Positions 28,701 through 36,535 of a stretch of 64,000 nucleotides of DNA are shown here, piece after piece. The DNA lies in the NCBI RefSeq assembly GCF_032854445.1, contig NC_088302.1:3901338-3965337 (forward strand), in the 5' to 3' direction. The notes under the pieces were generated by a model, which worked only from the letters and a program-made list of their open reading frames with translations, was not told the origin of the DNA and did not search any database. The position numbers and the translations under genes are program-made. Source of the DNA: Liolophura sinensis (Eukaryota > Mollusca > Polyplacophora > Chitonida > Chitonidae). Positions within the stretch are counted from its first letter, which is position 1. The number at the start of each line of letters is the position of its first letter.

Positions 28701-31700
28701 CTAGAGTCATCAGTAGCGAGTGTGGCCACCCTGGGCATCAATGCAAGCAAGCATACGCCTCCGCATTGACGTTGTCAGTCGCCGGATGATGTCAACAGGG
28801 ATAACGTTCCATAGGTTTAACAGAGCTTGCTCAAGTTCCTGTTGGTTAGTTGGAGGAGGCACCAGCTGTCTCAAACGGCGGTCAAGGTGATCCCAGAGAT
28901 GCTCAATGGGGTTCATGTCTGGTGAGTTGGCTGGCCAGGGCAACACAATGACGTTTGCAGTCTTGAGGTAGTCTGCAACAATGCGGGCAGTGTGAGGTCT
29001 TGCGCTGTCGTGTTGCAAGATCGATCCTCTTGGCTGTTGTTGGAGGAAAGGAAAGACGACAGGTCTCAGTATCTCATCAACGTATCGCTGGCCAGTCAGA
29101 TTACCTTGCACAATAACCCGCTGCGTCTTCATTTGGTCACAAATCCCTCCCCAAACCATGACGCCTCCGCCTCTAAACGGATAAACCTCTCTTACGCAGT
29201 TTGGCGCGAGACGCTCGCCTCTTCGTCGGAAAACTTGAACTCTGCCATCGTTCCTGAATAGACAGAACCTGCTCTCGTCTGTAAACAGCACTCTCGCCCA
29301 GTCACGTCGCTGCCACCGACGTACAATACGTGCCCATCGCAATCTGCGTTGACGGTGTAAAAGGGTCAAGGCCATCCCACGGAAGGGGCGGTAAGGTCGT
29401 AAACCAGCTGAACGAAGACGACGCAGTGTTGTTCTGGGGCTGATGACATGGCCTAGTGCCGTCGCCGCTGTTGACGTCGCCGTGACGAATCGGTTTCGGA
29501 ATGGATCTGCCGGATGTAGCGATCTTCAGCCGCAGTTGTTACCCTCGGTCTTCCCGATCTTGGTCTGTCTTGGATCTGGCCTGTCTGCTGATAGCGTATC
29601 AACAACCTCCTGATGGTGGTTTGGCTACAGTTGAACGTTCTTGCAATGTGACGTTGCGAGACTCCCATTGTGGACATACCGATGGCCTGGTCTCGTTGCG
29701 CTTGCGTAAGTCTTGGCATACTGTTGGTGTTTTTTCGGTCACTGAATGTCTGCTCTTTCGAGCAAGAGTATTTATGCAACATTACCGCACGTGCATCACG
29801 AGCCATGCCTCAAAAGGATGTTTTGCATGTGGTCGCAATTTCACAATTCCAATTGCTGCGTTCGTGACGATGCGTTCTGGTAGAGGAAACGATGCAGTCA
29901 TACACTAAGTCCTGCTTAGAATCAAACCCACAACCGTGCTTTTACTTTTTTTATGACAAAAAATATGGTGAAACCTTTCTTTTGCCTGGTAGTTTAGTTC
30001 ACAGCTCCGTTAAAAAGATGTACATCATTTGACACATGTGCACATATGTGGTTCAAGGAATGTAACACTCGGTCATGATGTAACATTTCATGCAAGGAAT
30101 CCATTTCATATATTTTGTTCTTTCTGGAGTTTCCAACCATAATTCAAAACACACATGTACTTGTACTCACAGCTGAATTCTGCTGAAGTCTTGCTTAAAT
30201 TGACAGAAAACACTGCCTGCATGAGGGGCTTTGGAATCATTCCAAAAGTGGGTGAGTTAAGTATCAAATTAGAGGAGGGTCCAATGAACAATGGTTGCTC
30301 TCTAGAATGGCAGTGAGTACGGTCAGGCAACTCAAAGCTCCAAACTTAAAGTGAAATACACTATGTATAAGATGACATATTCTTGAGACCAGAGATAACC
30401 TCCAAAAAAATAAACAAATAACTATGGACATACCTCAATATCAGAGCAGTGAAATGCCCAGACCTCCTTCCAACTGCTTACTTCCCAGACCTTAATTAAA
30501 CCACTCATGTCAGCTGTAGCCAGGTAAACACCATCGTGACTGAAGCCCACGCTCGTAACTGAGTCTGTGTGACCTGTCAACATCAAAAGGTAAACACTAT
30601 CATGACTAAAGCCCACGCTTGTCACTGAGTCTGTGTGACCTGTCAACATCAAAAGATAAACACCATCATGACTGAAGCCCACACTCATCACTGAGTCTGT
30701 GTGACATGTCAACATCAACAATCACCAGCTTCAGATGAACACCATCGTGACTGAAGCCCACTCTCGTCACTGAGCCTGTGTGACATGTCAACATCAAAAG
30801 ATAAACACCATCATGAATGAAGCCCACTCTCGTCACTGAGTCAGCTTCAGATGAAGACCATCGTGATTGAAGCCCATGCTCATTGCTGAGCCTGTGTGAC
30901 CTGTCAACATCAAAAGATAAACACCATCATGACCGAAGCCCACACTCATCACTGAGCCTGTGTGACCTGTCAACATCAAAAGATAAACACCATCATGAAT
31001 GAAGCCCACTCTCGTCACTGAGTCTGCGTGACATGTCAACATCAACAATCACCAGCTTCAGATGAACACCATCGTGACTGAAGCCCACTCTCGTCACTGA
31101 GCCTGTGTGACATGTCAACATCAAAAGATAAACACCATCATGAATGAAGCCCACTCTCGTCACTTAGTCTGCATGACATGTCAACATAAACAATCACCAG
31201 CTTCAAATAAACACCATCATGACTGAAGATCCCACTGGTCAATGTGTCTGTGTGACCTGTCAACATCAACAATCCCCAGCTTCAAATAAACGCCATCATG
31301 ACTGAAGCCCACTCTCGTCACTGAGTCTGCATGACATGTCAACATCAACAATCACCAGCTTCAAATAAACACCATCATGACTGAAGATCCCACTGGTCAC
31401 CGAGTCTGTGTGACCTGTCAACATCAACAATCACCAGCTTCAGATAAACACCATCATGACTGAAACCCACGCTCATCACTGAAGTCTGTGTGACCTGTCA
31501 ACATCAACAATCCCCAGCTTCAGATAAACACCATCATGACTGAAGCCCACTCTGGTCACTAAGTCTGTGTGACCTGTCAACATCAACAATCCCCAGCTTC
31601 AGATAAACACCATCATGACTGAAGCCCACTCTCGTCACTGAGTCTGTGTGACCTGTCAACATCAACAATCACCAGCTTCAGATAAACACCATCATCACTG

Positions 31701-34700
31701 AAGCCCACGCTCGTCACTGAGTCTGTGTGACCTGTCAACATCAACAATCCCCATCTTCAGATAAACACCATCATGACTGAAGCCCACGCTCGTCACTGAG
31801 TCTGTGTGACCTGTCAACATCAACAGTCACCAGCTTCAGATAAACACCATCATGACTGAAGCCCATGCTCATCACTGAAGTCTGTGTGACCTGTCAACAT
31901 CAACAATCTCCAGCTTCAAATTAACACCATCATGACTGAAGCTCCCACTGGTCACCGAGTCTGTGTGACCTGTCAACATCAACAATCCCCAGCTTCAGAT
32001 AAACACCATCATGACTGAAGCCCACTCTCGTCACTAAGTCTGTGTGACCTGTCAACATCAACAATCTCCAGCTTCAGATAAACACCATCATGACTGAAGC
32101 CCACTCTCGTCACTGAGTCTGTGTGACCTGTCAACATCAACAATCCCCAGCTTCAGATAAACACCATCATGACTGAAGCCCACGCTCGTCACTAAGTCTG
32201 TGTGACCTGTCAACATCAACAATCACCAGCTTCAGATAAACACCATCATGACTGAAGCCCACGCTCGTCACTGAGTCTGTGTGACCTGTCAACATCAACA
32301 ATCCCCAGCTTCAGATAAACACCATCATGACTGAAGCCCACGCTTGTCACTGAGTCTGTGTGACATGTCAACATCAACAATCACCAGCTTCAGATAAACA
32401 CCATCATGACTGAAGCCCACTCTCGTCACTAAGTCTGTGTGACCTGTCAACATCAACAATCCCCAGCTTCAGATAAACACCATCATGACTGACGCCCACG
32501 CTCGTCACTGAGTCTGTGTGACCTGTCAACATCAACAATCACCAGCTTCAGATGAACACCATCATGACCGAAGCCCACGCTTGTCACTGAGCCTGTGTGA
32601 CCTGTCAACATCAAAAGATAAACACCATCATGACTGAAGCCCACTCTGGTCACTAAGTCTGTGTGACATGTCAACATCAACAATCACCAGCTTCAGATAA
32701 ACACCATCATGACTGAAGCCCACGCTCGTCACTGAGCCTGTGTGACCTGTCGACATCAAAAGATAAACACCATCATGACTGAAGCGCACGCTCGTCACTG
32801 GGTCCGCGTGACATGTCAACATCAACAATCCCCAGCTTCAGATAAACACTATCATGACTGAAGCTCCCACTGGTCACCGAGTCTCTGTGGCCCGCAATGG
32901 TAACCTTTTTCACCTCTATGTGGCCAAAAATGTATACAAAACAGTTCTTATGCAAAAAGAAAAAACAACATAAAAAAAAAACCACAACAAAAGCTACTGC
33001 ATGGTTTGAGCATCGATGAAAAGATTGCCAACAATATGTTAAAATATAACATGTTTGACATCACACTGGTTCAAATATCACAAAACAACATTACATTAAT
33101 TACCAACTTTGTTCTCAGCTTCACATGGACATCCATCAATGTTTTTTTGTGTCCATAATCATTTTTAAAAAATCATCATTCTCTCAAATCAAATAATTTC
33201 TTTCAACACAAATGTACAATTTATTTGTTTGATTGGTGCTTTACGCCCTAATCAAGAATATTTCACTTAGCATTAAAGTGGGAGGAAATCGGGCAGAGCC
33301 CTGGGGGGAAACCCATGCCCATCACATACATGTACAAGTACAATGCTGCTGATGTTAATTTTCTACCTGTGCACTCAAACAGGGTGTTGGCGGAGGAGAC
33401 ATCCCACACCATAGCTCTGTTGTCCTGTCCCCCTGTGACAGCTCTCGCACACGTGGCTGGGTCTACTCGCACACAGAACACAGCATCTGTAATGCAAAAC
33501 AAGATAACCGACATTCATGGCTGTTTACGGCATACATTACATCTTCACACATGTACATCTACACTATTTATTTTGATTTGATTGGTGTTTAATGCCAGAT
33601 TCATGAAAACATCAGTGCGTCTTTGCATGGTTGGTCACGTGTGGACCATACAGAGTGTGTATATGCTGTATATCTCCTATATCTTCCAGTGCTCACAGTA
33701 GGATCTACGTCAAAATACTCTTATCCATCACTGTGTAATGTCAATTAATACTTATTACATATGATTATTAGCTGGTTAACAACTTTTGTCATTAATGTCA
33801 TATTCATTGAAAGAGTAGGTTTCTGTAGACATTTGTATGCATAGTAAAGCAAAAAGGGTGATAACGAAGCCTATAGCCATTATTAACCTTGCTGACATAA
33901 AGATGCATTTATGCAGACTCACTCTATTGGCTTTGTTGTCTTACACATATTTTAACAGTCAGCACTAAACATGCTTCTGTCCTTCTTGTAAGATAGTGTT
34001 TGGTTGTGCACATATATAATGCATCAGTCACATCAGTGAAAGCAGAAAAGTACCTGTGTGCTTTGAAAATATCACATCTGCATTATCCTGCACATCAGCC
34101 TCATCTACCTGTGCCCCTTCTTCAATGTCCAGCTCATCAAGATCACCACCCACACCATTCAAATCTACAGGCAAGCAAAAGACAATCAAAGTAAATGATT
34201 AAGATCCAGTGATGGACCAATTACAGCTCAACTTTTCCAACATTTTAGTCCTTACATCATATTACTTGCTGCATAGCTACCGTAAGCTTACGCCCTGATA
34301 TCTACTGTAAGAGTTGTGTATGCTGTGAGGTCCACTGTAACAGCAGTGTATGCTGTGATGTCCACTGTAAGAGTAGTGTATGCTGTGATGTCTCCTGTAA
34401 GAGTACTGTATGCTGTGATGTCTACTGGAAGAGTTGTGTATGCTGTGATGTCTACTGTATGAGGAGTGTATGCTTTGATGTCTACTATAAACGTAGTGTA
34501 TGCTGTGATGCAGGGATCAGTTTAGCAAATGTTCCATGGCTTGCTATCTTTTACGTTATTTTATAAGTTGCAGGACAAATGTGACCTGTTGTTTTATTTT
34601 ATTACATGTGTTTTCCCTAAACTCTCATTTGAACATGCTCCGGGAATTTCCAAAGAGTATATGGTCACCATCACCACATTACATAAATCCACAAATCACA

Positions 34701-35779
34701 CTTACAACATGTAAAATGTTGTTTTATTGGCAGAATGCATGAGGATGTAGGGGATGAGGATGTAGGCGATGAGGATGTAGGGCATGGGTTTCTTTTAACT
34801 ACATGTATTATGATGTCATGATCAAACAAACAGACAGACTACATGTACATGTATTATGATATTATGGTCAAACAAACAGACTACATGTACATGTTTTATG
34901 ATATTGTACCCACTCCATTCGACAAAAGCTTCTGAACAATTCCTGTTGTTGTTGTACAATGATTTGTGACTAGTAGTACCTTGCTACATGTTATTCAGTG
35001 GGCAGTGTAATACAGAGAAGGCAACAAGGTCCTAGACAACAACACCGCAGATCATTTATTTTGGTCTTCTTTTGAAATCGTTCATAATTACTTTTTATTT
35101 TCAAAGCTGTTTTGTTTAAAATAGTCTTTTTATAAACCAACACATTTTATACAAAATGAACTTTGGCCAGATAATTTTTTCTCTTTCATTTTGTTTAGCA
35201 GGTCATATCAGGACTGGCCTGCTGTATGCAATTTTTCGCCTTTTCAGCCATTAACAGGCCACCAAATCAAGCCCTGTTGATGTCTACTATAAGAGTAGTG
35301 TATGCTGTGATGTCTATGGTCTCCTGACAGAGTAGTGTAAGAGCAATGTGTTTGTGCACAGTGAGGTGCAATGACCCAGGGGCCTATGACCAGTGGTGTG
35401 TATGGTGACAGCAATGTGTATGGTGACAGCAATGTGTATGGTGACAGCAATGTGTATTGTGACAGTAGTGTGTATTGTGACAGTAGTGTGCATAGTGACA
35501 GTAGTGTGTATAGTCACAGTAGTGTGTATAGTCACAGTAGTGTGTATAGTCACAGTAATGTGTACTGTGACCGTGGAGTGTATTGTCACATTAGAGTGTA
35601 TTGTGACTGCACTGGGTCAGTGGAGTAGGCCTACTGTATATACGATCTAGGACAGCAGAGCGTACAGTCAGCAGCTTGTGCTGTACAAAATTTGACTCAC
35701 CCCCTGAACTGTTGTCTCCTAACTCTATCACTTCCTCTATGTCTTCAGCCTCCAGCCTGGCTCCACCATCTTCCTCCAT
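1663..35779 (-). CDS. AAMP: AAMP, angio-associated migratory cell protein (WD40), 11 coding exons
   Basis: WD40 beta-propeller protein. In yeast the orthologue (Sqt1) is a cytosolic chaperone of ribosomal protein uL16; animal AAMP is also linked to cell migration. I assembled coding exons 35701-35779, 34054-34164, 33367-33486, 30434-30573, 28022-28166, 27258-27341, 26852-26967, 23234-23310, 19132-19222, 17704-17858 and 1663-1738. Every junction has GT-AG ends and matching phase, giving 1194 nt (397 residues; the human protein is about 434). The order matches AAMP throughout: acidic N-terminus, [62 protein letters not shown], and a final FSLHELDR. The start is the first ATG in frame. The introns carry the exon-seeded arrays described separately, a Tc1-like element, a MULE remnant, a DUF7869 element and SINEs. 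No frameshift is present, so I take it as functional. Identification comes from recalled family sequence; no alignment was run. Confidence 0.93.
1739..4199. other. AAMP intron 11, 3' part, no gene recognised
   Basis: Only short ORFs occur (for example 2734-2979 on the plus strand, 81 residues) and none resembles a known family. A GT/G-rich low-complexity run lies near 2511-2555. I see no splice-consistent exon here. It is intronic with respect to AAMP. Confidence 0.5.
4695..5512 (-). pseudogene. DUF7869-domain mobile-element protein, frameshifted
   Basis: Two overlapping reading frames (5512-5306 and 5309-4695) together read like the C-terminal DUF7869 domain common in repetitive proteins of invertebrate genomes. 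Recognisable blocks are [56 protein letters not shown] and [19 protein letters not shown]. The frame breaks near 5305-5315, just before FWADN, where a stop codon interrupts the first frame. No intact N-terminal half is visible upstream. The enzymatic role of this domain is not established to my knowledge. Its position between matched inverted repeats suggests it was carried by a DNA transposon. Confidence 0.7.
5703..5966. repeat. Subterminal long palindrome of the DUF7869 element
   Basis: The segment 5705-5795 reappears as its reverse complement at about 5880-5966: ATCCAGGTAAAG against CTTTACCTGGAT, and TTGATCTTGTAGAACCTAGT against ACTAGGTTCTTCAAGATCAA. Between the arms is a second palindrome built from the element's own terminal motif (CTGGAAAAACCTAG and CTAGGTTTTCCCAG, 5814-5856). 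Confidence 0.75.
6625..7050 (+). repeat. 33-bp minisatellite, about 12 copies
   Basis: Head-to-tail units of about 33 bp contain CATACAAGCTCATAATGGCC and ATATTGCCACCTT. Because 33 is a multiple of three, both strands stay open across the array (plus-strand frame 6435-7097 and minus-strand frames), but the peptides are simple repeats. I could not derive this unit from an AAMP exon. Confidence 0.85.
7076..17703 (-). repeat. 10.6-kb array of 82-bp units copied from the AAMP exon 11/donor junction
   Basis: About 130 units of 82 bp (79 bp when an AAA is missing) fill two thirds of AAMP intron 11. On the minus strand each unit carries a near copy of the last ~54 nt of AAMP exon 11 (coding [17 protein letters not shown]), then CAG followed by the donor gtctgtacatcag and about 27 bp of intron. 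Exon 11 itself is the first, intact unit. The array copies read GTGACC where the exon reads GGCCAC, so they lose the GH dipeptide typical of WD40 blades. Eighty-two is not a multiple of three, so the array is not coding. Confidence 0.93.
8161..10618. repeat. Higher-order duplication, 1229-bp period, within the 82-bp array
   Basis: Rare variant units recur in the same order 1229 bp apart. The variant TCACTTGTCC occurs at 8161 and 9390, and TAGGCCTACTGATG occurs at 8522 and 9751. About 15 units were therefore duplicated as one block, recently enough that the copies look almost identical. A smaller block (328 bp, four units) is duplicated at 12941 and 13269, marked by the variant AATAATGATG. Confidence 0.8.
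17704..17858 (-). CDS. AAMP: AAMP coding exon 11
   Basis: The acceptor is ttttttcag followed by GCC-GGT-ATT. The exon encodes [20 protein letters not shown], then [20 protein letters not shown], then [11 protein letters not shown] plus AG of an Arg codon. This matches the penultimate blade of AAMP. The donor gtctgt is weak at +3 and is the same donor that is repeated in every unit of the neighbouring array. Confidence 0.93.
17977..18100 (+). repeat. 23-bp minisatellite, 5 copies
   Basis: Five nearly perfect copies of a 23-bp unit containing GAATGATATTGCCTACCAGC, in AAMP intron 10, about 120 bp upstream (minus sense) of exon 11. Confidence 0.88.
18448..18625 (+). repeat. About 60-bp tandem repeat, 3 copies
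   Basis: Three copies of a unit containing CACTAATCATTGGTAATTCA, ACATATTCAAGTGCGTACAT and TTTCCCCACA, in AAMP intron 10. The third copy is cut at the SINE target site. Confidence 0.8.
18650..18922 (-). mobile_element. tRNA-derived SINE, full length, with 13-bp target duplication
   Basis: This is the best-preserved copy in the window. On the minus strand it starts GGGGCCTCCATGGCTTAGTC, has an A box TGGCTTAGTCGG and a B box GAGTTCAAGTCC, then the family body and an (AAAT)n tail. The 13-bp repeat GGGATCATTTCAA flanks it exactly (18637-18649 and 18923-18935), which shows insertion by target-primed retrotransposition. It is in AAMP intron 10. Confidence 0.93.
19132..19222 (-). CDS. AAMP: AAMP coding exon 10
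   Basis: The acceptor is ttggctttgtttcag followed by T-CAG-CCT. With AC from exon 9 this gives Thr, then [20 protein letters not shown] and [10 protein letters not shown], then donor gtagaa. It matches the AAMP blade ending in a strand like LAIYDLATQTLRHQCQH. The first ~60 nt and the acceptor are the unit that has been amplified in the adjoining intron. Confidence 0.92.
19223..20095 (-). repeat. Array of 90-102-bp units copied from the AAMP exon 10 acceptor and 5' end
   Basis: About nine further units lie upstream (minus sense) of exon 10. Each contains a usable-looking acceptor tttgtttcag, then TCAGCCTCTGGTCGCCACAG, then the exon stretch up to CCTACACAAGTGTG. Several units are 102 bp, a multiple of three, which keeps one long open frame of 325 codons (20064-19087). 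That frame is a repeat artefact and does not match AAMP's reading frame. Confidence 0.9.
20096..22590 (-). repeat. 56-bp array, decayed derivative of the exon 10 repeat
   Basis: About 44 units of 56 bp on the plus strand read CCCACACACACACTGATCTA, CAACCTATGGCGATATTCAC, ACTTGTGTAGAAGCAT. The minus sense still aligns with the exon 10 unit (ATCACTGTGTGTCTGGGATG and CCTACACAAGTGT), but the acceptor block TTTCAGTCAGCC is gone. Small differences (AC-dinucleotide length, GGAG against GAAG) mark sub-blocks. Confidence 0.88.
22510..23040 (-). repeat. 22-bp array, core of the 56-bp repeat
   Basis: About 22 copies of a 22-bp unit ATTCACACTTGTGTAGAAGC plus AT. This is the inner part of the 56-bp unit and, further back, the CTACACAAGTGT core of AAMP exon 10. 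It overlaps the last 56-bp units and ends about 190 bp from exon 9. Confidence 0.88.
23234..23310 (-). CDS. AAMP: AAMP coding exon 9
   Basis: The acceptor is gatgtttcag followed by GTG-TTG. It encodes [20 protein letters not shown] and VGFSQ plus AC of Thr, with donor gtgagg. It corresponds to the linker in AAMP where the human protein has an acidic Ser/Glu-rich loop and then SVESLGF. Confidence 0.9.
23311..24875. other. AAMP intron 8, part, no gene recognised
   Basis: AT-rich intronic sequence. The short ORFs (for example 23479-23715 plus, 78 residues) match no family I know. A poly-T run lies at 24310-24326. Confidence 0.5.
24876..26211 (+). mobile_element. MULE-like DNA transposon remnant
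   Basis: The ends are imperfect inverted repeats: TTTATTTGGTGTATTCCGCT at 24880-24899 and its rough reverse complement near 26178-26211 (AGCCGAATAAACCCATTTAT). Inside is a decayed MULE transposase C-terminal region. The element lies in AAMP intron 8. The termini are weak and the element limits are approximate. Confidence 0.5.
25370..25885 (+). pseudogene. MULE transposase C-terminal fragment, interrupted
   Basis: The plus strand reads [20 protein letters not shown] and then [14 protein letters not shown], followed after interruptions by [20 protein letters not shown] and [14 protein letters not shown]. This is the conserved tail of MULE-family transposases, where a TTNxxExWH block is followed by HPNxxxFI and a basic YRxxxxRL segment. 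Stops and frame changes abolish coding. A segment of about 100 bp around [14 protein letters not shown] is present three times in tandem (catggaacc at about 25433, 25533 and 25634). The minus-strand ORFs at 25061-25279 and 25643-25885 are shadows. Confidence 0.68.
26852..26967 (-). CDS. AAMP: AAMP coding exon 8
   Basis: The acceptor is ctttattgcag followed by GT. With G from exon 7 it encodes [39 protein letters not shown], with donor gtgtgc. It matches the AAMP blade that ends in a short TGK strand. It ends in phase 0. Confidence 0.92.
27258..27341 (-). CDS. AAMP: AAMP coding exon 7
   Basis: The acceptor is tatatctcag, the donor gtgagtg. It encodes [20 protein letters not shown] and TCLHSVT, with split Gly codons at both ends. 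The DGTVKVWDL strand is a standard WD40 strand d. Confidence 0.93.
27342..28021. other. AAMP intron 6, no gene recognised
   Basis: Short ORFs only. A block at 27894-27928 (CTGAGGTAGGCGGTGAGCGA) closely resembles 24981-25014 in the MULE remnant, suggesting a second, more decayed relic of the same element. Confidence 0.45.
28022..28166 (-). CDS. AAMP: AAMP coding exon 6
   Basis: The acceptor is ctgtttcag followed by TGG. It encodes [48 protein letters not shown] plus G. This is the most diagnostic stretch of AAMP (WxEWHPxAxVLLxGTxDGxTWMWK). The donor gttggc is a poor consensus, but the phase and the FLPDG-KRA junction support it. Confidence 0.94.
28444..29994 (-). mobile_element. Tc1/mariner-like element (copy 1), TA target site
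   Basis: The termini are identical 28-bp inverted repeats at 28444-28471 and 29967-29994, containing AACTACCAGGCAAAAGAAAG, each flanked by TA (28442-28443 and 29995-29996). The transposase is on the minus strand and is frameshifted. The element is 1551 bp long and sits in AAMP intron 5, in the same orientation as the gene. Confidence 0.92.
28710..29719 (-). pseudogene. Tc1-like DD34E transposase with one frameshift
   Basis: The product would cut and paste the element at TA sites in the nucleus. The N-terminal frame (from the ATG at 29719) has paired helix-turn-helix sequence: [35 protein letters not shown] and the GRPR-like DRPRSGRPR. The C-terminal frame (29375-28710) has the catalytic triad: [19 protein letters not shown] and [12 protein letters not shown]. 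There are 34 residues between the second D and the E. A single-base loss near 29491-29500 throws the first frame into a stop at 29453, and the second frame is open from there. The C-terminus is complete (DAQGGHTRY). All catalytic residues survive, so inactivation looks recent. Confidence 0.9.
29995..30433. other. AAMP intron 5, 5' part, nothing recognised
   Basis: About 440 bp between the Tc1-like element and exon 5, with only a short unrelated ORF (30330-30106 minus). The exon 5 donor gtatgt is at its upper end. Confidence 0.5.
30434..30573 (-). CDS. AAMP: AAMP coding exon 5
   Basis: The acceptor is gatgttgacag followed by GT; with G from exon 4 it reads [47 protein letters not shown], then donor gtatgt. 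It matches the AAMP blade with DMSGLxKVW. The acceptor has a poor polypyrimidine tract because the sequence upstream is itself a repeat copy. Codons after GVYL (ATADMSG) are unique to the real exon and absent from the array units, which places the end of the duplicated segment. Confidence 0.94.
30574..32905 (-). repeat. Array of 66-79-bp units copied from the AAMP exon 5 acceptor and 5' end
   Basis: About 31 units occupy most of AAMP intron 4. In the minus sense each has gttgacag, then GTCACACAGACTCAGTGACG, AGAGTGGGCTTCAGTCATGA, TGGTGTTTA and a short intron-like spacer. The coding echo [18 protein letters not shown] is recognisable in most units. Units next to exon 5 are 66 bp and stay in frame with it; more distal ones are 79 bp and do not. 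The farthest unit (32840-32905) is the most diverged. Confidence 0.92.
33219..33325 (-). mobile_element. SINE fragment
   Basis: The 3' part of the tRNA-derived SINE on the minus strand (TTTGATTGGTGCTTTACGCC on the plus strand), with the tRNA head missing. It ends about 40 bp from the donor of AAMP exon 4. A smaller piece of the same tail lies at 33571-33606. Confidence 0.8.
33367..33486 (-). CDS. AAMP: AAMP coding exon 4
   Basis: The acceptor is gcattacag, the donor gtagaa. With the split Asp it encodes [40 protein letters not shown] plus G. This is the first WD40 blade and matches the AAMP order VFCVxxDPxxxxAVTGGxDxxAxVW. Confidence 0.94.
33487..34053. other. AAMP intron 3, nothing recognised
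   Basis: AT-rich sequence with a small SINE-tail fragment at 33571-33606. I see no other feature. Confidence 0.5.
34054..34164 (-). CDS. AAMP: AAMP coding exon 3
   Basis: The acceptor is gcctgtag, the donor gtactt. It encodes [37 protein letters not shown]. This is the acidic N-terminal tail typical of AAMP. Identification rests on composition, exon order and phase, since the tail itself is not strongly conserved. Confidence 0.88.
34255..34515 (+). repeat. About 30-bp minisatellite, 7-8 copies
   Basis: Degenerate units of the form GTGTATGCTGTGATGTCTAC followed by TGTAAGAGTA, in AAMP intron 2. Two more units of the same family are at 35277-35340, so the array has been split by about 760 bp of other sequence. 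Confidence 0.8.
35277..35625 (+). repeat. 30-bp units followed by an 18-bp minisatellite
   Basis: Two 30-bp units (see 34255-34515) are followed, from about 35393, by about 12 copies of an 18-bp unit such as GTGTATGGTGACAGCAAT or GTGTATAGTCACAGTAGT. The 18-bp period keeps several frames open on both strands; the peptides are simple repeats. Located in AAMP intron 2, about 80 bp from exon 2. Confidence 0.85.
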
Positions 35780-35806
35780 TCTGTCTGGTATCACTTGAAG
35801 CAAAAC
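35701..35806 (-). CDS. AAMP: AAMP exon 2, containing the start codon at 35779
   Basis: The acceptor is ttttttttacag at 35807 and up; the donor is G/gtgagt at 35700. The first ATG after the acceptor (35779) opens [20 protein letters not shown] and GDNSSG. The EE(V/I)IEL motif matches the acidic N-terminus of animal AAMP. The 27 nt before the ATG are untranslated. Confidence 0.9.
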
Positions 35807-36535
35807 CTGTAAAAAAAAGCTGAATTAAGGCAAAGCCAATATCACTCAGTCTAATGTGTGGAGGGTAGGCCTACTGTTCCGAGCCTGGAAGCCACTGTAC
35901 CTCAAAATTTGTGGATATCATTATTATTATCTTAAATCCAATGTAATGTTCCTTTTTAATACATAAATTAAAACAAAAAACAAGCAATAATTCTGAAAAA
36001 AAGCACTGTGTAATGCATAGTCTTCTATTGATTCCCATGTACTGCTGTGCATCAAGTCAAAAAATTACAAATATGCAGTCACAGTGTATGGGATTACCAA
36101 ATTATAACCATGTAGTTCTCATACAGTTGCATTTTAACAAATGACTGTGAGACTTAAGTGTATGGTAAAACTTAGCCTTTGGCAACCAAATGTTGTACTG
36201 CCGACTTATGGCCGATAAATAGCAGTACCGGCAGATCGTTTGACTTGTTGAACTAAGACACAATAAGTCTACTTTTATAATTATTTGAAATCAACAAGCC
36301 TGCGAGGCAGGATAGTAATTCTGTTTACAAGTACGGTTTTTTAAATCTAAGTATCTGCGTCGTGAAATACGCCCACGTGAACTAATGTAAACTGCGTAAT
36401 CATACTGACACAGCCACTGACAGTCACTGATTCATTCAATCCTGATTTGAGCTGCTCAAGCTGGGAGTTCACTGGTTAAAAGTGGCAGGGGAATTTTCAA
36501 AATAAGTTAAGCGTCTGACAATCGTCTCCCCTACC

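Noticed and set aside
29501..29908. 135-codon plus-strand ORF
   Set aside because: Antisense shadow of the Tc1-like transposase N-terminus.
32840..32905. The most distal exon-5-like unit ([18 protein letters not shown]) as an ancestral or alternative AAMP exon
   Set aside because: There is no AG acceptor immediately before it and no donor at the matching end. It is better explained as the oldest array unit.
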